Shown piece after piece: positions 25,175 to 33,553 of a DNA stretch of 64,000 nt (the stretch's first letter is position 1; each line of letters starts with the position of its first letter). The stretch spans positions 6,316,501 through 6,380,500 of the forward strand of contig NZ_JAAQRC020000001.1 in assembly GCF_019216885.1 (NCBI RefSeq), written 5' to 3'. The notes below the pieces were generated by a model, which had not been told where the DNA came from, made no database searches, and saw nothing but the letters and a program-made list of their open reading frames with translations. Source of the DNA: Methylobacterium sp. SyP6R (GTDB taxonomy: Bacteria; Pseudomonadota; Alphaproteobacteria; Rhizobiales; Beijerinckiaceae). Both the position numbers and the translations under genes were made by a program.

Positions 25175-25190
25175 GGCGCATGGATGCGCC
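25175..25190 (-). terminator. Hairpin after mmcB
   Basis: GGCGCAT-GG-ATGCGCC forms a 7-bp stem 15 bases beyond the mmcB stop. On the minus strand it is followed by TTCCTATTTCG, so it may be a weak intrinsic terminator separating mmcB from the ATPase gene. Confidence 0.4.
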
Positions 25191-25204
25191 AGCAGACCTA
25201 CTCC

Positions 25205-25771
25205 TTACAACGCCCCCTCCCGGATCGACCCCGGATCCGCCAGCGCATGGAGCAATCCCGCCGCCGCATGGGCGAAGCGGAGCGTCACGGCCTTGCGGCG
25301 GGCGGCGGCCAGGGGATGGGCGGGCGGCTCGCGCAGGATCGCGGCGCCGAAGGCGTCGGCGACGATGAGGCCGGTATCCTCGGGCAGGATCTCCACCGGC
25401 AGGGTCTCCGGCACCGCGAAGTAGAAGCGGTCGCAGAAGTCGCGGTAATCCGGCCATTTCCGGTCGGCCCGGAAATCCGCGACGCTCGACTTGATCTCGA
25501 TGATCGTCAGCTTGCCGCAGCCGCCGAGCGCGATCAGGTCGGCGCGCCGGCCATTCGCCAGGGTGAATTCCGGGATCGTGACGTGGCCGAGTTCGGCGAA
25601 GAGGCGCCGCACGCCCCTCTGCACGCCGAGGGCGGTCGGCGATTGGCGGCGGTCGACGGGGAGCGAGAGGGCGAGGGCTGCGGACAAGGCTGTGGAGGGA
25701 AGCGTCTGAAGGGTTGCCAAGGGAGCGAGCAACGGGACCGAATCGGGAACGCCATCGGACCAGCTTCGCAC
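25205..25771 (-). CDS. mmcB: MmcB-family DNA repair protein
   Basis: A PD-(D/E)XK nuclease-like protein linked in alphaproteobacteria to mitomycin C resistance and the SOS response. The catalytic-type residues are in NGRRADLIAL and LTIIEIKSSVADFR, and the following WPDYRDFCDRFYFAVPE and GLIVADAFGAAILRE stretches match the family. The frame is open far upstream without family similarity. I use the GTG at 25771, preceded by AGGTG, giving 188 residues; the family is usually about 150-160 residues, so translation may begin further in. It is divergent from the second ABC importer. Confidence 0.8.
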   Translation of the reverse strand: MRSWSDGVPDSVPLLAPLATLQTLPSTALSAALALSLPVDRRQSPTALGVQRGVRRLFAELGHVTIPEFTLANGRRADLIALGGCGKLTIIEIKSSVADFRADRKWPDYRDFCDRFYFAVPETLPVEILPEDTGLIVADAFGAAILREPPAHPLAAARRKAVTLRFAHAAAGLLHALADPGSIREGAL

Positions 25772-25991
25772 GATGTTGTCACCTGCAGCGCGTGTCGCAC
25801 CCGCGCCGGGCCGGATTCGCGATCCCCCGAAACCGGCTTTCCCGACGGAGGAAGCGGTTGATCTCACGGGCCCGCTCGCCGATGGTCGGCCCCGCCGGCA
25901 AGCCGCACGAGACGGCGAGCGGGCCGGGAGGGAGACGGGACGCATGGTGGGGCAGCGCGCCGCCGAGGGACGAAAAGGGGGGCGGGCCGGC

Positions 25992-26834
25992 ATGCGCCTG
26001 GTCGGCGGCACGGCGCTCGCCCATGGTGACGCGGTCCATGGCGATGCCGTGCGCCTCGAAGGGGTCAGCATCGCCTTCACCCTGAAGGGAGGCCAGCGCT
26101 ACGTCGCCGTCGAGGGGATCGATCTTGCGGTGATGCCGGGCGAGTTCGTGGCGGTGGTCGGCCCGACCGGTTCGGGCAAGTCGACGCTGCTCAACGCCGC
26201 CGCCGGCCTGCTCAAGCCCGCCTCGGGCAGCGTCACGGTGTTCTCCTCGGCGCTGTCGGGGCTCAATGCCCGCGCCGGCTACCTCTTCCAGGCCGATGCG
26301 CTGATGCCGTGGAAGACGGCGCTCGACAACGTCGCGGTGGCGCTGGAGCCGCAGCGGGTGCCCCGGGCGGAGGCCGTGGCGCGGGCCCGCGACTGGCTGG
26401 CCAGGGTCGGGCTCAAGGCCTTCGTCGACCGCTATCCCCACATGCTCTCGGGCGGCCAGCGCAAGCGCGTGGCACTCGCCCAGATGCTGATCCGCGACCC
26501 CGAGATCCTGCTGATGGACGAGCCCTTCGGGCCGCTCGACGCGCAGACCCGGCAGATCATGGGCAACCTGCTGCTGGACCTGTGGGCGGCCAACCGCAAG
26601 GCGGTGATGTTCGTCACCCACGACCTCGAGGAGGCGATCGCGCTCGCCGACCGGGTGGTGGTGCTCTCGGCCGGCCCGGCTGCCAGAATCGTCGGCGAGT
26701 TCAAGGTCGATCTCGCCCGCCCGCGCGACATCAGCGAGATCCGCCTCGAGCCGCAATTCCACGCCCTCTACAAGGAGATCTGGTCGTGCCTGCGGGTCGA
26801 GGTGTCGCGCGCCTATGCGGGCGGCCCGGCGTGA
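25992..26834 (+). CDS. ABC importer ATP-binding protein (second importer)
   Basis: A 280-residue ATPase of the nitrate/sulfonate/thiamine-precursor type. It has Walker A in VGPTGSGKSTLLNAA (about residue 55), signature MLSGGQRKRVALAQML (about 155), Walker B ILLMDEPFGPLD (about 174) and the FVTHD switch. An in-frame ATG at 25944 with GGGAGGGAG upstream is an alternative start; the conserved domain begins after either. The permease gene follows after 22 bases and the binding-protein gene after that, so this is a complete three-gene importer. Confidence 0.9.
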   Translation: MRLVGGTALAHGDAVHGDAVRLEGVSIAFTLKGGQRYVAVEGIDLAVMPGEFVAVVGPTGSGKSTLLNAAAGLLKPASGSVTVFSSALSGLNARAGYLFQADALMPWKTALDNVAVALEPQRVPRAEAVARARDWLARVGLKAFVDRYPHMLSGGQRKRVALAQMLIRDPEILLMDEPFGPLDAQTRQIMGNLLLDLWAANRKAVMFVTHDLEEAIALADRVVVLSAGPAARIVGEFKVDLARPRDISEIRLEPQFHALYKEIWSCLRVEVSRAYAGGPA

Positions 26835-26856
26835 CGATGAACCGGAGAGTCCCGTC

Positions 26857-27654
26857 GTGAACCGTCCCGTGAACCGCCTGGGCCTCCTCGCCCTGCAGAT
26901 CCTCGTCGGCCTCGTCGGCCTGGCGATCTGGCACGTGCTCACCGTCTATCCGATCCTGGGCGCGCCAAAGCAGATCCAGTTCTTCTTCTCGACCCCGGTC
27001 GAGGTCCTGAAGCGCACCTGGACCGAGATGATCAACCCGGAGATCTGGGGCCATCTCTGGATCACACTGCAGGAGACGGTGCTGGCCTTCGTCACCGGCG
27101 CGCTCGGCGGCATCGCCTTCGGCTTCCTGTTCGCCCGCAACGCGCTCTTGGCGGCGGTGTTCGACCCCTACATCAAAGCGGCGAACGCCCTGCCCCGGGT
27201 GGTGCTGGCGCCGATCTTCGCCCTGTGGTTCGGGCTCGGAATCTGGTCGAAGGTGGCGCTCGGCTTCACCCTGGTGTTCTTCATCGTGTTCTTCAACGTC
27301 TACCAGGGCGTGCGCGAGGTGAGCCCGGTCGTGCTCAACAACGCCCGGATGCTGGGCATGAGCGAGCGCGGGCTTCTGCGCCACGTCTACTGGCCCTCGG
27401 CGCTGACCTGGATGTTCTCCTCGCTCCACACGGCGGTCGGATTTGCTCTCGTCGGGGCGGTGGTGGGCGAGTATCTCGGCTCCTCGGCCGGGCTCGGCTA
27501 CAAGATCCACGAGGCCGAGAGCGTGTTCGACGTCACCGGGGTCTTTGCCGGGATGCTGATCCTGACCGTGTTCGTCATCGTGATCGACACGGTCGTCACC
27601 CTGATCGAGAACCGCCTCCTGGTCTGGCGTCCGCAGGCCGGCGGCCAGAGCTGA
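26857..27654 (+). CDS. ABC importer permease (second importer)
   Basis: A 265-residue inner-membrane protein with about six hydrophobic segments and the EAA-type loop near residues 165-190 (NNARMLGMSERGLLRHVYWP). The start is taken as the GTG at 26857 (VNRPVNRLGLL), preceded by GGAGAG. It belongs to the same BPD permease family as the protein at 1114 but is only distantly similar. The binding-protein gene follows after 38 bases. Confidence 0.88.
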   Translation: MNRPVNRLGLLALQILVGLVGLAIWHVLTVYPILGAPKQIQFFFSTPVEVLKRTWTEMINPEIWGHLWITLQETVLAFVTGALGGIAFGFLFARNALLAAVFDPYIKAANALPRVVLAPIFALWFGLGIWSKVALGFTLVFFIVFFNVYQGVREVSPVVLNNARMLGMSERGLLRHVYWPSALTWMFSSLHTAVGFALVGAVVGEYLGSSAGLGYKIHEAESVFDVTGVFAGMLILTVFVIVIDTVVTLIENRLLVWRPQAGGQS

Positions 27655-27692
27655 CAGAATAGAAGCCTGAGAAAGCAAGGGAGATATTTCCG

Positions 27693-28697
27693 ATGCAACG
27701 CCGCAGCTTCCTCGCCGGCGCCGCCGCCCTGGCGCTCAGCCCCGCCGTGCCGGCTCGGGCCGACACCGTGAAGGTCCGCATCGGCGTCGGCGGCAAGCCC
27801 CTGCTCTACTACCTGCCGCTGACGATCGCCGAGCGGAAGGGCTTCTTCAAGGAGGAGGGCGTCGAGGCCGAGATCAACGATTTCGGCGGCGGCGCGCGCT
27901 CGCTCCAGGCGCTGATCGGCGGCTCGGTCGACGTGGTGACGGGGGCCTACGAGCACACGATCCGCATGCAGGCCAAGGGCCAGGACGTGCGCGCCGTGTG
28001 CGAGCTCGGCCGCTTCCCCGCCATCGTCATCGGGGTGCGCAAGGACCTCGCCGACACGGTGAAATCGGCCGCCGACTTCAAGGGCCGCAAGATCGGCGTG
28101 ACGGCGCCGGGCTCCTCGACTGCGCTCACCGCCCAGTACGCGATGATCAAGGCCGGGCTGAAGGCCTCGGACGCCCCTCTCATCGGCGTCGGCGGCGGCG
28201 CGGGCGCCATCGCGGCGATGAAGAAGGGCGAGATCGACGCGATCTCCCACCTCGACCCGGTGATCGCCAAGCTGGAGGCCGACGGCGACATCAAGGTCAT
28301 CATCGACACCCGCACCGAGGCCGGCACCCGGGCGTTGTTCGGCGGGCCCAACCCGGCGGCGGTGGTCTACACCAAGCAGGACTGGATCGAGCACCACGCC
28401 GCCGCGACCCAGAAGGTCGTCAACGCCTTCGTCAAGTCGCTGAAATGGATCGTCGCGGCGTCGCCGGAAGAGATCGCCGACACGGTGCCGCCGGCCTACC
28501 ATTTCGGCGACAAGCCTCTCTACGTGCAGGCGGTGAAGAACTCGCTCGAGAGCTATTCCCGCACCGGCATCCCGACGCAGGAGGGCATGGCGAGCGTGCT
28601 GGAACTGGTCCGCACCCTCGATCCCGAATTGCAGGGCGCCAAGATCGACCTCGCGACGACCTTCGAGGACCGGTTCGTCAAGCGGGCGATGGGCTGA
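27693..28697 (+). CDS. ABC importer substrate-binding protein (NMT1-like, second importer)
   Basis: A 334-residue periplasmic protein. Residues 1-23 form a signal with a twin-arginine-like start (MQRRSFLAGAAALAL) and an ARA cleavage site. The mature protein shows the NMT1 layout: LTIAERKGFFKEEGVE, GGGARSLQALIGGSVDVVTG, DFKGRKIGVTAPGSS, and MKKGEIDAISHLDP. GGGAGA precedes the ATG. The ligand is not evident; related proteins bind pyrimidines, sulfonates, phthalate-like acids or riboflavin. The diguanylate cyclase gene is convergent, 22 bases away. Confidence 0.88.
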   Translation: MQRRSFLAGAAALALSPAVPARADTVKVRIGVGGKPLLYYLPLTIAERKGFFKEEGVEAEINDFGGGARSLQALIGGSVDVVTGAYEHTIRMQAKGQDVRAVCELGRFPAIVIGVRKDLADTVKSAADFKGRKIGVTAPGSSTALTAQYAMIKAGLKASDAPLIGVGGGAGAIAAMKKGEIDAISHLDPVIAKLEADGDIKVIIDTRTEAGTRALFGGPNPAAVVYTKQDWIEHHAAATQKVVNAFVKSLKWIVAASPEEIADTVPPAYHFGDKPLYVQAVKNSLESYSRTGIPTQEGMASVLELVRTLDPELQGAKIDLATTFEDRFVKRAMG

Positions 28698-28719
28698 AGA
28701 CCGATGGGCTGAAGCCGTC

Positions 28720-29877
28720 TCACGCCCACCCGACCCGCGACGCGCGCGAGCGCGGCTCGGGCGGTGCCGCCAGGCGGCCCTTGCCGGCGGCCTTGGCGCG
28801 GTAGAGCGCCGCGTCGGCCTCGGCGAGGAGCGCCTCCCGGGTCATCCCCGGGACCGCCCAGCCGATGCCGACGCTCAAGCCGACGCCGATCCCGATGTCG
28901 TAGGGGGCCTTCACGGCCTCGATCAGGCGCGCCGCCACGGCGGCGGCCTCGTGGGCGCGGGCGCCGCCGGCGAGGACCACGAATTCGTCGCCGCCGAGCC
29001 GGGCCGCGCACCACTCCTCCGGGATCACCGCGCCGATCCGGCCGGCGACCTGCACCAGCAGGGCGTCGCCGGCGGCGTGGCCGAGGCAGTCGTTGACCGC
29101 CTTGAAGCCGTCGAGATCGAGGTAGAGCAGGGCGAGGTCGTCGGTGCCGCGCGCCATATGGGCGGCGAGATCCTCCATCATTCCGGTGCGGTTGCGCAGG
29201 CCGGTCAGGGAATCGTGGGTGGCCCGGCGCTGGTTCTCGCGCTTGGCGAGCAGCACCTCGACATAGGTGCGGTTGAGCTGAACCGTCGTCAGGCTCATCG
29301 CCACCACGAAGACCAAGCCCAGAGCCACCCCGACCAGGAACCAGAGGTCGCCGTAATGGACGAGGAGCATCGTCTTCATCGGCACGTCGCACAGGAAGAT
29401 CATCGCGACGGCAAGGCGCGGCGCGGCGTAGTTGCGGGTGACGATGCCGCTCAGGATCCCCATCATGGTCAGGGGCCCGAGAATCTGCAGCACCGGATCG
29501 CCGCTGGACACGCACAGGACCGTCGCGAGGCCGACCAATCCGGCCCAGGCGAGACTCGAGGCGAGCATCAGGTCGGTCGATGCCGGCCGGCCGGTCGCGG
29601 CAGCGCGGTGGATGCGCCGGATCAGGACCACGCGGACACCGAGCAGGGCCAGATCCGCCGCCAGCAGGCCGAGAAAGAGCGGGCCCGGATGCCGGATCGC
29701 CGCCATCACCTCGATGATCAGCATCCCCATCGCGCCGAGCACCAGCGTAGGCGCCGAGGAAAACAGCGTCGCGAGCAGGCGGATCCGCAGATCCCCCGGC
29801 AGGTCGAGGCTGGGATCCACGAGCCAGCGCAGGGCGGGGACGCGCGGCAGCAGGTAGGGCGGCGTCTCAAGGACCAT
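28720..29877 (-). CDS. Membrane-anchored diguanylate cyclase (GGDEF)
   Basis: A 385-residue protein with about six membrane segments in the first 210 residues and a GGDEF domain at the C-terminus. Conserved pieces are HDSLTGLRNRTGM, LYLDLDGFKAVND, and ARLGGDEFVVLAGG, so the active-site loop is intact and synthesis of c-di-GMP is expected. The RxxD inhibitory site that normally stands five residues before GGDEF is absent (PEEW is there instead), so product inhibition may be lacking. I take the ATG at 29877; a GTG eight codons upstream is possible. The membrane part does not match a named sensor domain that I recognise. Confidence 0.87.
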   Translation of the reverse strand: MVLETPPYLLPRVPALRWLVDPSLDLPGDLRIRLLATLFSSAPTLVLGAMGMLIIEVMAAIRHPGPLFLGLLAADLALLGVRVVLIRRIHRAAATGRPASTDLMLASSLAWAGLVGLATVLCVSSGDPVLQILGPLTMMGILSGIVTRNYAAPRLAVAMIFLCDVPMKTMLLVHYGDLWFLVGVALGLVFVVAMSLTTVQLNRTYVEVLLAKRENQRRATHDSLTGLRNRTGMMEDLAAHMARGTDDLALLYLDLDGFKAVNDCLGHAAGDALLVQVAGRIGAVIPEEWCAARLGGDEFVVLAGGARAHEAAAVAARLIEAVKAPYDIGIGVGLSVGIGWAVPGMTREALLAEADAALYRAKAAGKGRLAAPPEPRSRASRVGWA

Positions 29878-30043
29878 CGAACACGTACCGGGTACGACCA
29901 ATCGAGCCGCACACGATCATTCCGTTCCATAACTTAAGATTCGATGAGTGTTCCGGGGCGGAAGCTGCGGGTCCGGATCGGCCACTCCAGACAGGATCAT
30001 CTTCCCGATGGGATGATCCGTCGCATTCATGGTGACATTTGCG

Positions 30044-30568
30044 TCAAGCCCGCCGCAGCCAGTCGATCAGGCCCGCCCCCGGCGCGAGCCAGACGAAGGC
30101 CCAGACGAAGGCCGAGGAGAAATTGGCGAGCCAGAAGGCCAGGCGCGGCAGCAGCGCCACCCCGGCCACCAGCGGCACCACCGCCCGGGCCGGGCCGATG
30201 AAGCGGCCGACGAAGATCGCCCAGGCGCCCCAGCGCTGGCAGAAGGTCTCGCCCTTGGCGACCATCTCGGGGTAGCGGCTGAGCGGCCAGATCCGCTTGG
30301 CGCCGTCCTTGTAGTAGCGGCCGATCTCGTAGGAGACCCAGTCGCCCAGGATCGCCCCGATCGCCGCCCCGAGCATCACCGGCAGGAAGGGAATCGCGCC
30401 CGAGCCGATCAGCGCGCCGATCCCGATCAGGATCACGGTGGCCGGCACCAGCAGCGAGAGCACCGCGAGCGATTCGCAGAAGGCGATGATCCCGGTGATG
30501 ACCGGTGCCCAGGCCTGGTGGTCGCGCACGACATCGAGGACCGTGTTGCGTAAGCTCTCGAAATCCAT
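30044..30568 (-). CDS. DedA-family membrane protein
   Basis: A 174-residue inner-membrane protein with the SNARE-associated/DedA core. It has the FCESLAVLSLLVPATVIL entry helix, the G-x-x-x-G-D-x-x-x-Y motif in GAILGDWVSYEIGRYY, and FVGRFIGPARAVVPLVAG with the functional Arg residues. Family members are probably lipid flippases or support membrane charge balance. It is slightly shorter than typical (about 200). pdxY is divergent from it, with a 243-bp gap holding a CACCGAT-CGGTCT-ATCGGTG dyad at 30634-30653. Confidence 0.85.
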   Translation of the reverse strand: MDFESLRNTVLDVVRDHQAWAPVITGIIAFCESLAVLSLLVPATVILIGIGALIGSGAIPFLPVMLGAAIGAILGDWVSYEIGRYYKDGAKRIWPLSRYPEMVAKGETFCQRWGAWAIFVGRFIGPARAVVPLVAGVALLPRLAFWLANFSSAFVWAFVWLAPGAGLIDWLRRA

Positions 30569-30811
30569 GGAGCCCTGACCGTGGGTGAGCGGGATGGCGG
30601 GACAAGTCGGGGAACCGGGCCGGCGTTCCGCCTCACCGATCGGTCTATCGGTGCTGTGTGAGCGCCGCGTGAACCCGCCTCCGGTCCGGGCGTCTCATGC
30701 TTTTTGCGGGGCCTGGACGGTTGCCAGGAGCGCCCGGTTCCGGGAATCGTGCGGGCCTTGAGCGCCCCCGCCGGGGGGCCTTCGCATCCTCTCGCGGGGT
30801 CTCGTGTCGCG

Positions 30812-31660
30812 ATGAACGTCCTGTCGATCCAGTCCCACGTCGCCTACGGCCATGTCGGCAACGCCTCGGCGGTCTTCCCGATGCAGCGGCTCGGGGTCGA
30901 GGTCTGGGCGGTGCACACCGTGCAGTTCTCGAACCATACCGGCTACGGCGCCTGGCGCGGCCGGGTGTTCGACGGGCCGGCGATCGAGGAGCTGGTCGAG
31001 GGCATCGCCGATCGCGGCGTGCTCCCGACCTGCGACGGCGTGCTGTCCGGCTATATGGGCTCGGCCGATATCGGCACCGCGATCCTGCGGGCGGTGGCGC
31101 GGGTGCGGGCGGCGAATCCCGCGGCGCTCTATTGCTGCGATCCGGTGATCGGCGATATCGGCCGCGGGGTGTTCGTGCGGCCCGGCATCCCGGAATTCAT
31201 GCGCGACCACGCAGTGCCGGCGGCCGACATCATCACCCCGAACCAGTTCGAGCTCGATTACCTGAGCGGGATCGAGACCCGCACGCTCGCCGACGCCAAG
31301 GCCGCGGTCGCCGCCGTGCAGGCGAGCGGCCCGAAGGTGGTGCTGGTCACCTCGCTCCACACCGAGGAGACGCCCGACGACAGCATCGACATGCTGGCCG
31401 GCGCCGATGGGCTGTTCTGGCGCCTGCGTACCCCGCGCCTGTCGCTTTCCATCAACGGCGCGGGCGACGCCACCGCGGCCCTGTTCCTGGTGCATTACGC
31501 CCGCAGCCGCTCGGCCGGCGAGGCGCTGGGGGCCGCCGCCGCCTCGATCTTCGGCCTCCTGCGCCGCACCGCGGAAGCCGGGTCGCGGGAGATCCTGACC
31601 GTGGCGGCGCAGGAGGAATTCGTGGCGCCGAGCCGCACCTTCCCGGTCGAGGCGGTGTAG
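30812..31660 (+). CDS. pdxY: Pyridoxal kinase
   Basis: A 282-residue ribokinase-fold enzyme that phosphorylates pyridoxal in vitamin B6 salvage. It opens [19 protein letters not shown], as PdxY/PdxK do. The [13 protein letters not shown] stretch and the catalytic [12 protein letters not shown] motif (Asp about residue 220) are intact. The ATG at 30812 starts at the conserved N-terminus; the open frame upstream is not family-like. It is convergent with the DUF2891 gene, three bases apart. Regulation is not evident apart from the dyad upstream. Confidence 0.92.
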   Translation: MNVLSIQSHVAYGHVGNASAVFPMQRLGVEVWAVHTVQFSNHTGYGAWRGRVFDGPAIEELVEGIADRGVLPTCDGVLSGYMGSADIGTAILRAVARVRAANPAALYCCDPVIGDIGRGVFVRPGIPEFMRDHAVPAADIITPNQFELDYLSGIETRTLADAKAAVAAVQASGPKVVLVTSLHTEETPDDSIDMLAGADGLFWRLRTPRLSLSINGAGDATAALFLVHYARSRSAGEALGAAAASIFGLLRRTAEAGSREILTVAAQEEFVAPSRTFPVEAV

Positions 31661-31663
31661 GTC

Positions 31664-32668
31664 TCACGCTTCCAGCGCGAGAAGCGCGAAGCTCGCCAGC
31701 CAGTGCTCGCCCATGTAGTCGTCGGCGAGATGCGGGAGCGCTGCGTCGAGATGGGCTTGCGCCGCCTCCCGCAACACCGGCACCCGGGCATCGTCCGCCG
31801 GCAGCGCGCCGGAGAGCGCCCGCAGGCACCAGGCGCGGCTGAGGTTGAGCCCGTCGAGATGGGCGATCTTGCCGTCGCTGCGGTCGGTCACGGTCGCCGG
31901 GCGGAACAGGGTTTCGGGCCGGCGCTCGGCGAGGTGCGGCAGGAAGCGGTCGAACCAGGGCCGGAAGTCATCCGCCGGCATCAGGCGACGCAAGGCTTCG
32001 GCCTCGATCAGCGCGGAGGACAGGAAGTCGTCCCCGCTCGGCTCGCCCCAGGCCGGGCAATCGGCATCCGCGCCGTACCAGCGCAGGGCGGTCTCGCGCA
32101 GCAGCGCGGTCAGGCCGGCATCCCCGGTGCCCTCGGCGTAATCCGCCGCCATGCGCAGGCCGAAGGCGGTGTTGAAATGCGTGCCGACCCGCACCGGATA
32201 GGGCGAGAGCGGCAGGAACTCGCGGAAGCGCTGCGCGAAGATTTCCATCATCGGCGTCAGCGCCCGCGCCCAGCGCGGGTCGGGCAGCTGTCCGAGCTCG
32301 TCGGCGAGCTTGAGCGCCCAGGCCCAGCCATAGGGCCGCTTGAAGCCCCGCGCCGTCGGCGCCGCGAGATAGGCGCACTCGCCCGCGACCTTCTCCGGGG
32401 TCAGTTGCCGGTCGAACAAGGCCCGGATCGCCTCGGCCTGCGGTCCATCGGGGAAGCGGCGCAGCACCCGGGCGAGCAGCCAGTAGCCGTGGACGCAGGA
32501 ATGCCAGTCGAAGCTGCCGTAGAACACCGGGTGGAGGGCCGCCGGCGTGCGGGCATCCTCCGGGCCGGCGAGGGTGTGGTCCGGCTTGTTCGGGTATTCC
32601 CGGGTGACGTGGCCGAGGGTGAGGGCGGCAAAGCGCGCGGCGGTCTCGGGGGTCAGGGTGTGGGGCAT
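31664..32668 (-). CDS. DUF2891 protein
   Basis: A 334-residue cytoplasmic protein of the DUF2891 family, unknown function. Family stretches are HPVFYGSFDWHSCVHGYW, ECAYLAAPTARGFKRPYGWAW, and the closing YMGEHWLASFALLALEA. The many conserved Trp and His residues suggest an alpha/alpha-barrel, perhaps acting on sugars, which is inference only. The start at 32668 (MPHTLTPE) is preferred over one eight codons earlier because of family alignment. It is divergent from the brnTA genes, 95 bases away. Confidence 0.82.
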   Translation of the reverse strand: MPHTLTPETAARFAALTLGHVTREYPNKPDHTLAGPEDARTPAALHPVFYGSFDWHSCVHGYWLLARVLRRFPDGPQAEAIRALFDRQLTPEKVAGECAYLAAPTARGFKRPYGWAWALKLADELGQLPDPRWARALTPMMEIFAQRFREFLPLSPYPVRVGTHFNTAFGLRMAADYAEGTGDAGLTALLRETALRWYGADADCPAWGEPSGDDFLSSALIEAEALRRLMPADDFRPWFDRFLPHLAERRPETLFRPATVTDRSDGKIAHLDGLNLSRAWCLRALSGALPADDARVPVLREAAQAHLDAALPHLADDYMGEHWLASFALLALEA

Positions 32669-32763
32669 CGGTCGGGCGCTCCGTCGAGTCATGGCGCCCG
32701 CCTACACCATCTGCCGATGCCGTTGCAGCTTGCCGCCGGTATTTCCTGGAGTTACAAAAATAC

Positions 32764-33054
32764 ATGAGGATGGTCTGGGACGAGCCCAAGCGCGAGAAGA
32801 ATCGCCAGCCTCCTCCTTCTGGCCATGGGCTCGATTTCGCCGATGCCCGCGATCGCTTCGAGTGGGACACCGCGGCAATCAGTGAGAGCTACAGTAGCAA
32901 GTCCGGCAGCGCGCGATACATCGCGACGGGTTACCTCGACGGCAAGCTTGTCACTCTCACCTTCTCGCTCCTTGGCACGGAGGCCATTTCAGCCATCAGC
33001 CTGCGGACTGCCAGCAACCGCGAGAGGAGAGCCTATGTCGCACAATCCGAGTAA
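32764..33054 (+). CDS. brnT: BrnT-family toxin of a type II toxin-antitoxin pair
   Basis: A 96-residue protein with the BrnT plan: the opening VWDEPKREKN, HGLDFADARDRFEWD, YIATGYLDGKLVTLTFSLLG, and the closing ISLRTASNRERRAY with the catalytic-type Arg residues. Known BrnT proteins are RelE-like ribonucleases that inhibit translation. An extra QPPPSG stretch stands between the first two elements where relatives have a shorter turn. The antitoxin gene starts inside it (20-base overlap), with GAGAGGAGA as the antitoxin's ribosome site. Order and overlap match brnTA operons. Confidence 0.85.
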   Translation: MRMVWDEPKREKNRQPPPSGHGLDFADARDRFEWDTAAISESYSSKSGSARYIATGYLDGKLVTLTFSLLGTEAISAISLRTASNRERRAYVAQSE

Positions 33055-33367
33055 GCGAACGGTGCCGATGCTGAGCGATGCGGAAGAGGCCGAACTACAG
33101 GCACGCATGGCCGCGGATCCGGATGCCCGAGAGATGACCGAAGAGGAACTCGGCCGGTTGCGGCCCGCCCGCGATGTTCTGCCGCCGGATGTGTTTGCCG
33201 CTCTGACGAAGCGTGGGCGGCCGAAGTCCCCGAGCCGACTCGTGCAGGTCACGCTACGGCTCGATCCGGAGGCGCTAGCAGCCTTCAGGGCGACGGGCCC
33301 GGGCTGGCAAACCCGGATCAACGAAACGGTCAAGCGTGCAGCGAAACGACTCGGACAAGGCGGCTGA
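33035..33367 (+). CDS. brnA: BrnA-family antitoxin
   Basis: A 110-residue protein. The N-terminal acidic half would wrap the toxin. The C-terminal part (KSPSRLVQVTLRLDPEALAAF, RATGPGWQTRINETVKRAAK) is the ribbon-helix-helix-like BrnA DNA-binding domain that represses the operon in known systems. It overlaps brnT by 20 bases. A 36-bp perfect palindrome begins 17 bases after its stop codon. Confidence 0.87.
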   Translation: MSHNPSKRTVPMLSDAEEAELQARMAADPDAREMTEEELGRLRPARDVLPPDVFAALTKRGRPKSPSRLVQVTLRLDPEALAAFRATGPGWQTRINETVKRAAKRLGQGG

Positions 33368-33383
33368 GCAGCCGCGGGTGATC

Positions 33384-33419
33384 GCCGTTATGGCCGTTTC
33401 GCGAAACGGCCATAACGGC
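33384..33419. repeat. Perfect 36-bp palindrome after brnA
   Basis: GCCGTTATGGCCGTTTCG at 33384-33401 is followed with no spacer by its exact reverse complement (33402-33419). A further GGCCTCGCGAGACGGCC tract continues the theme. There is no T-run, so it is not a standard terminator. It could be a protein-binding site or a cruciform; its position suggests a link with brnTA. Confidence 0.75.
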
Positions 33420-33498
33420 CTCGCGAGACGGCCCTCTCCGCTGCCGGGACTTGCGCACACCACCCGATCCATGCTGCCTCGCCCCCGAGCCCCGGCCA

Positions 33499-33546
33499 GG
33501 ACAAGTGCCCAAGGACAAGTTCCCAAGGACAAGCTCCCAAGGACGA
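33499..33546. repeat. 14-bp tandem repeat before phzF
   Basis: Three units of GGACAAGTNCCCAA or nearly so run head to tail at 33499-33512, 33513-33526 and 33527-33540, with a partial fourth (GGACGAG). The last unit ends 14 bases before the phzF ATG, so copy number changes would alter the leader and the spacing to the AAGGACGAG ribosome-site region. Confidence 0.7.
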
Positions 33547-33553
33547 GACAGAG

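Noticed and set aside
25180..25368. Small plus-strand frame just after the 14-bp inverted repeat
   Set aside because: It is opposite mmcB, whose conserved motifs are on the minus strand, and it has no ribosome site.
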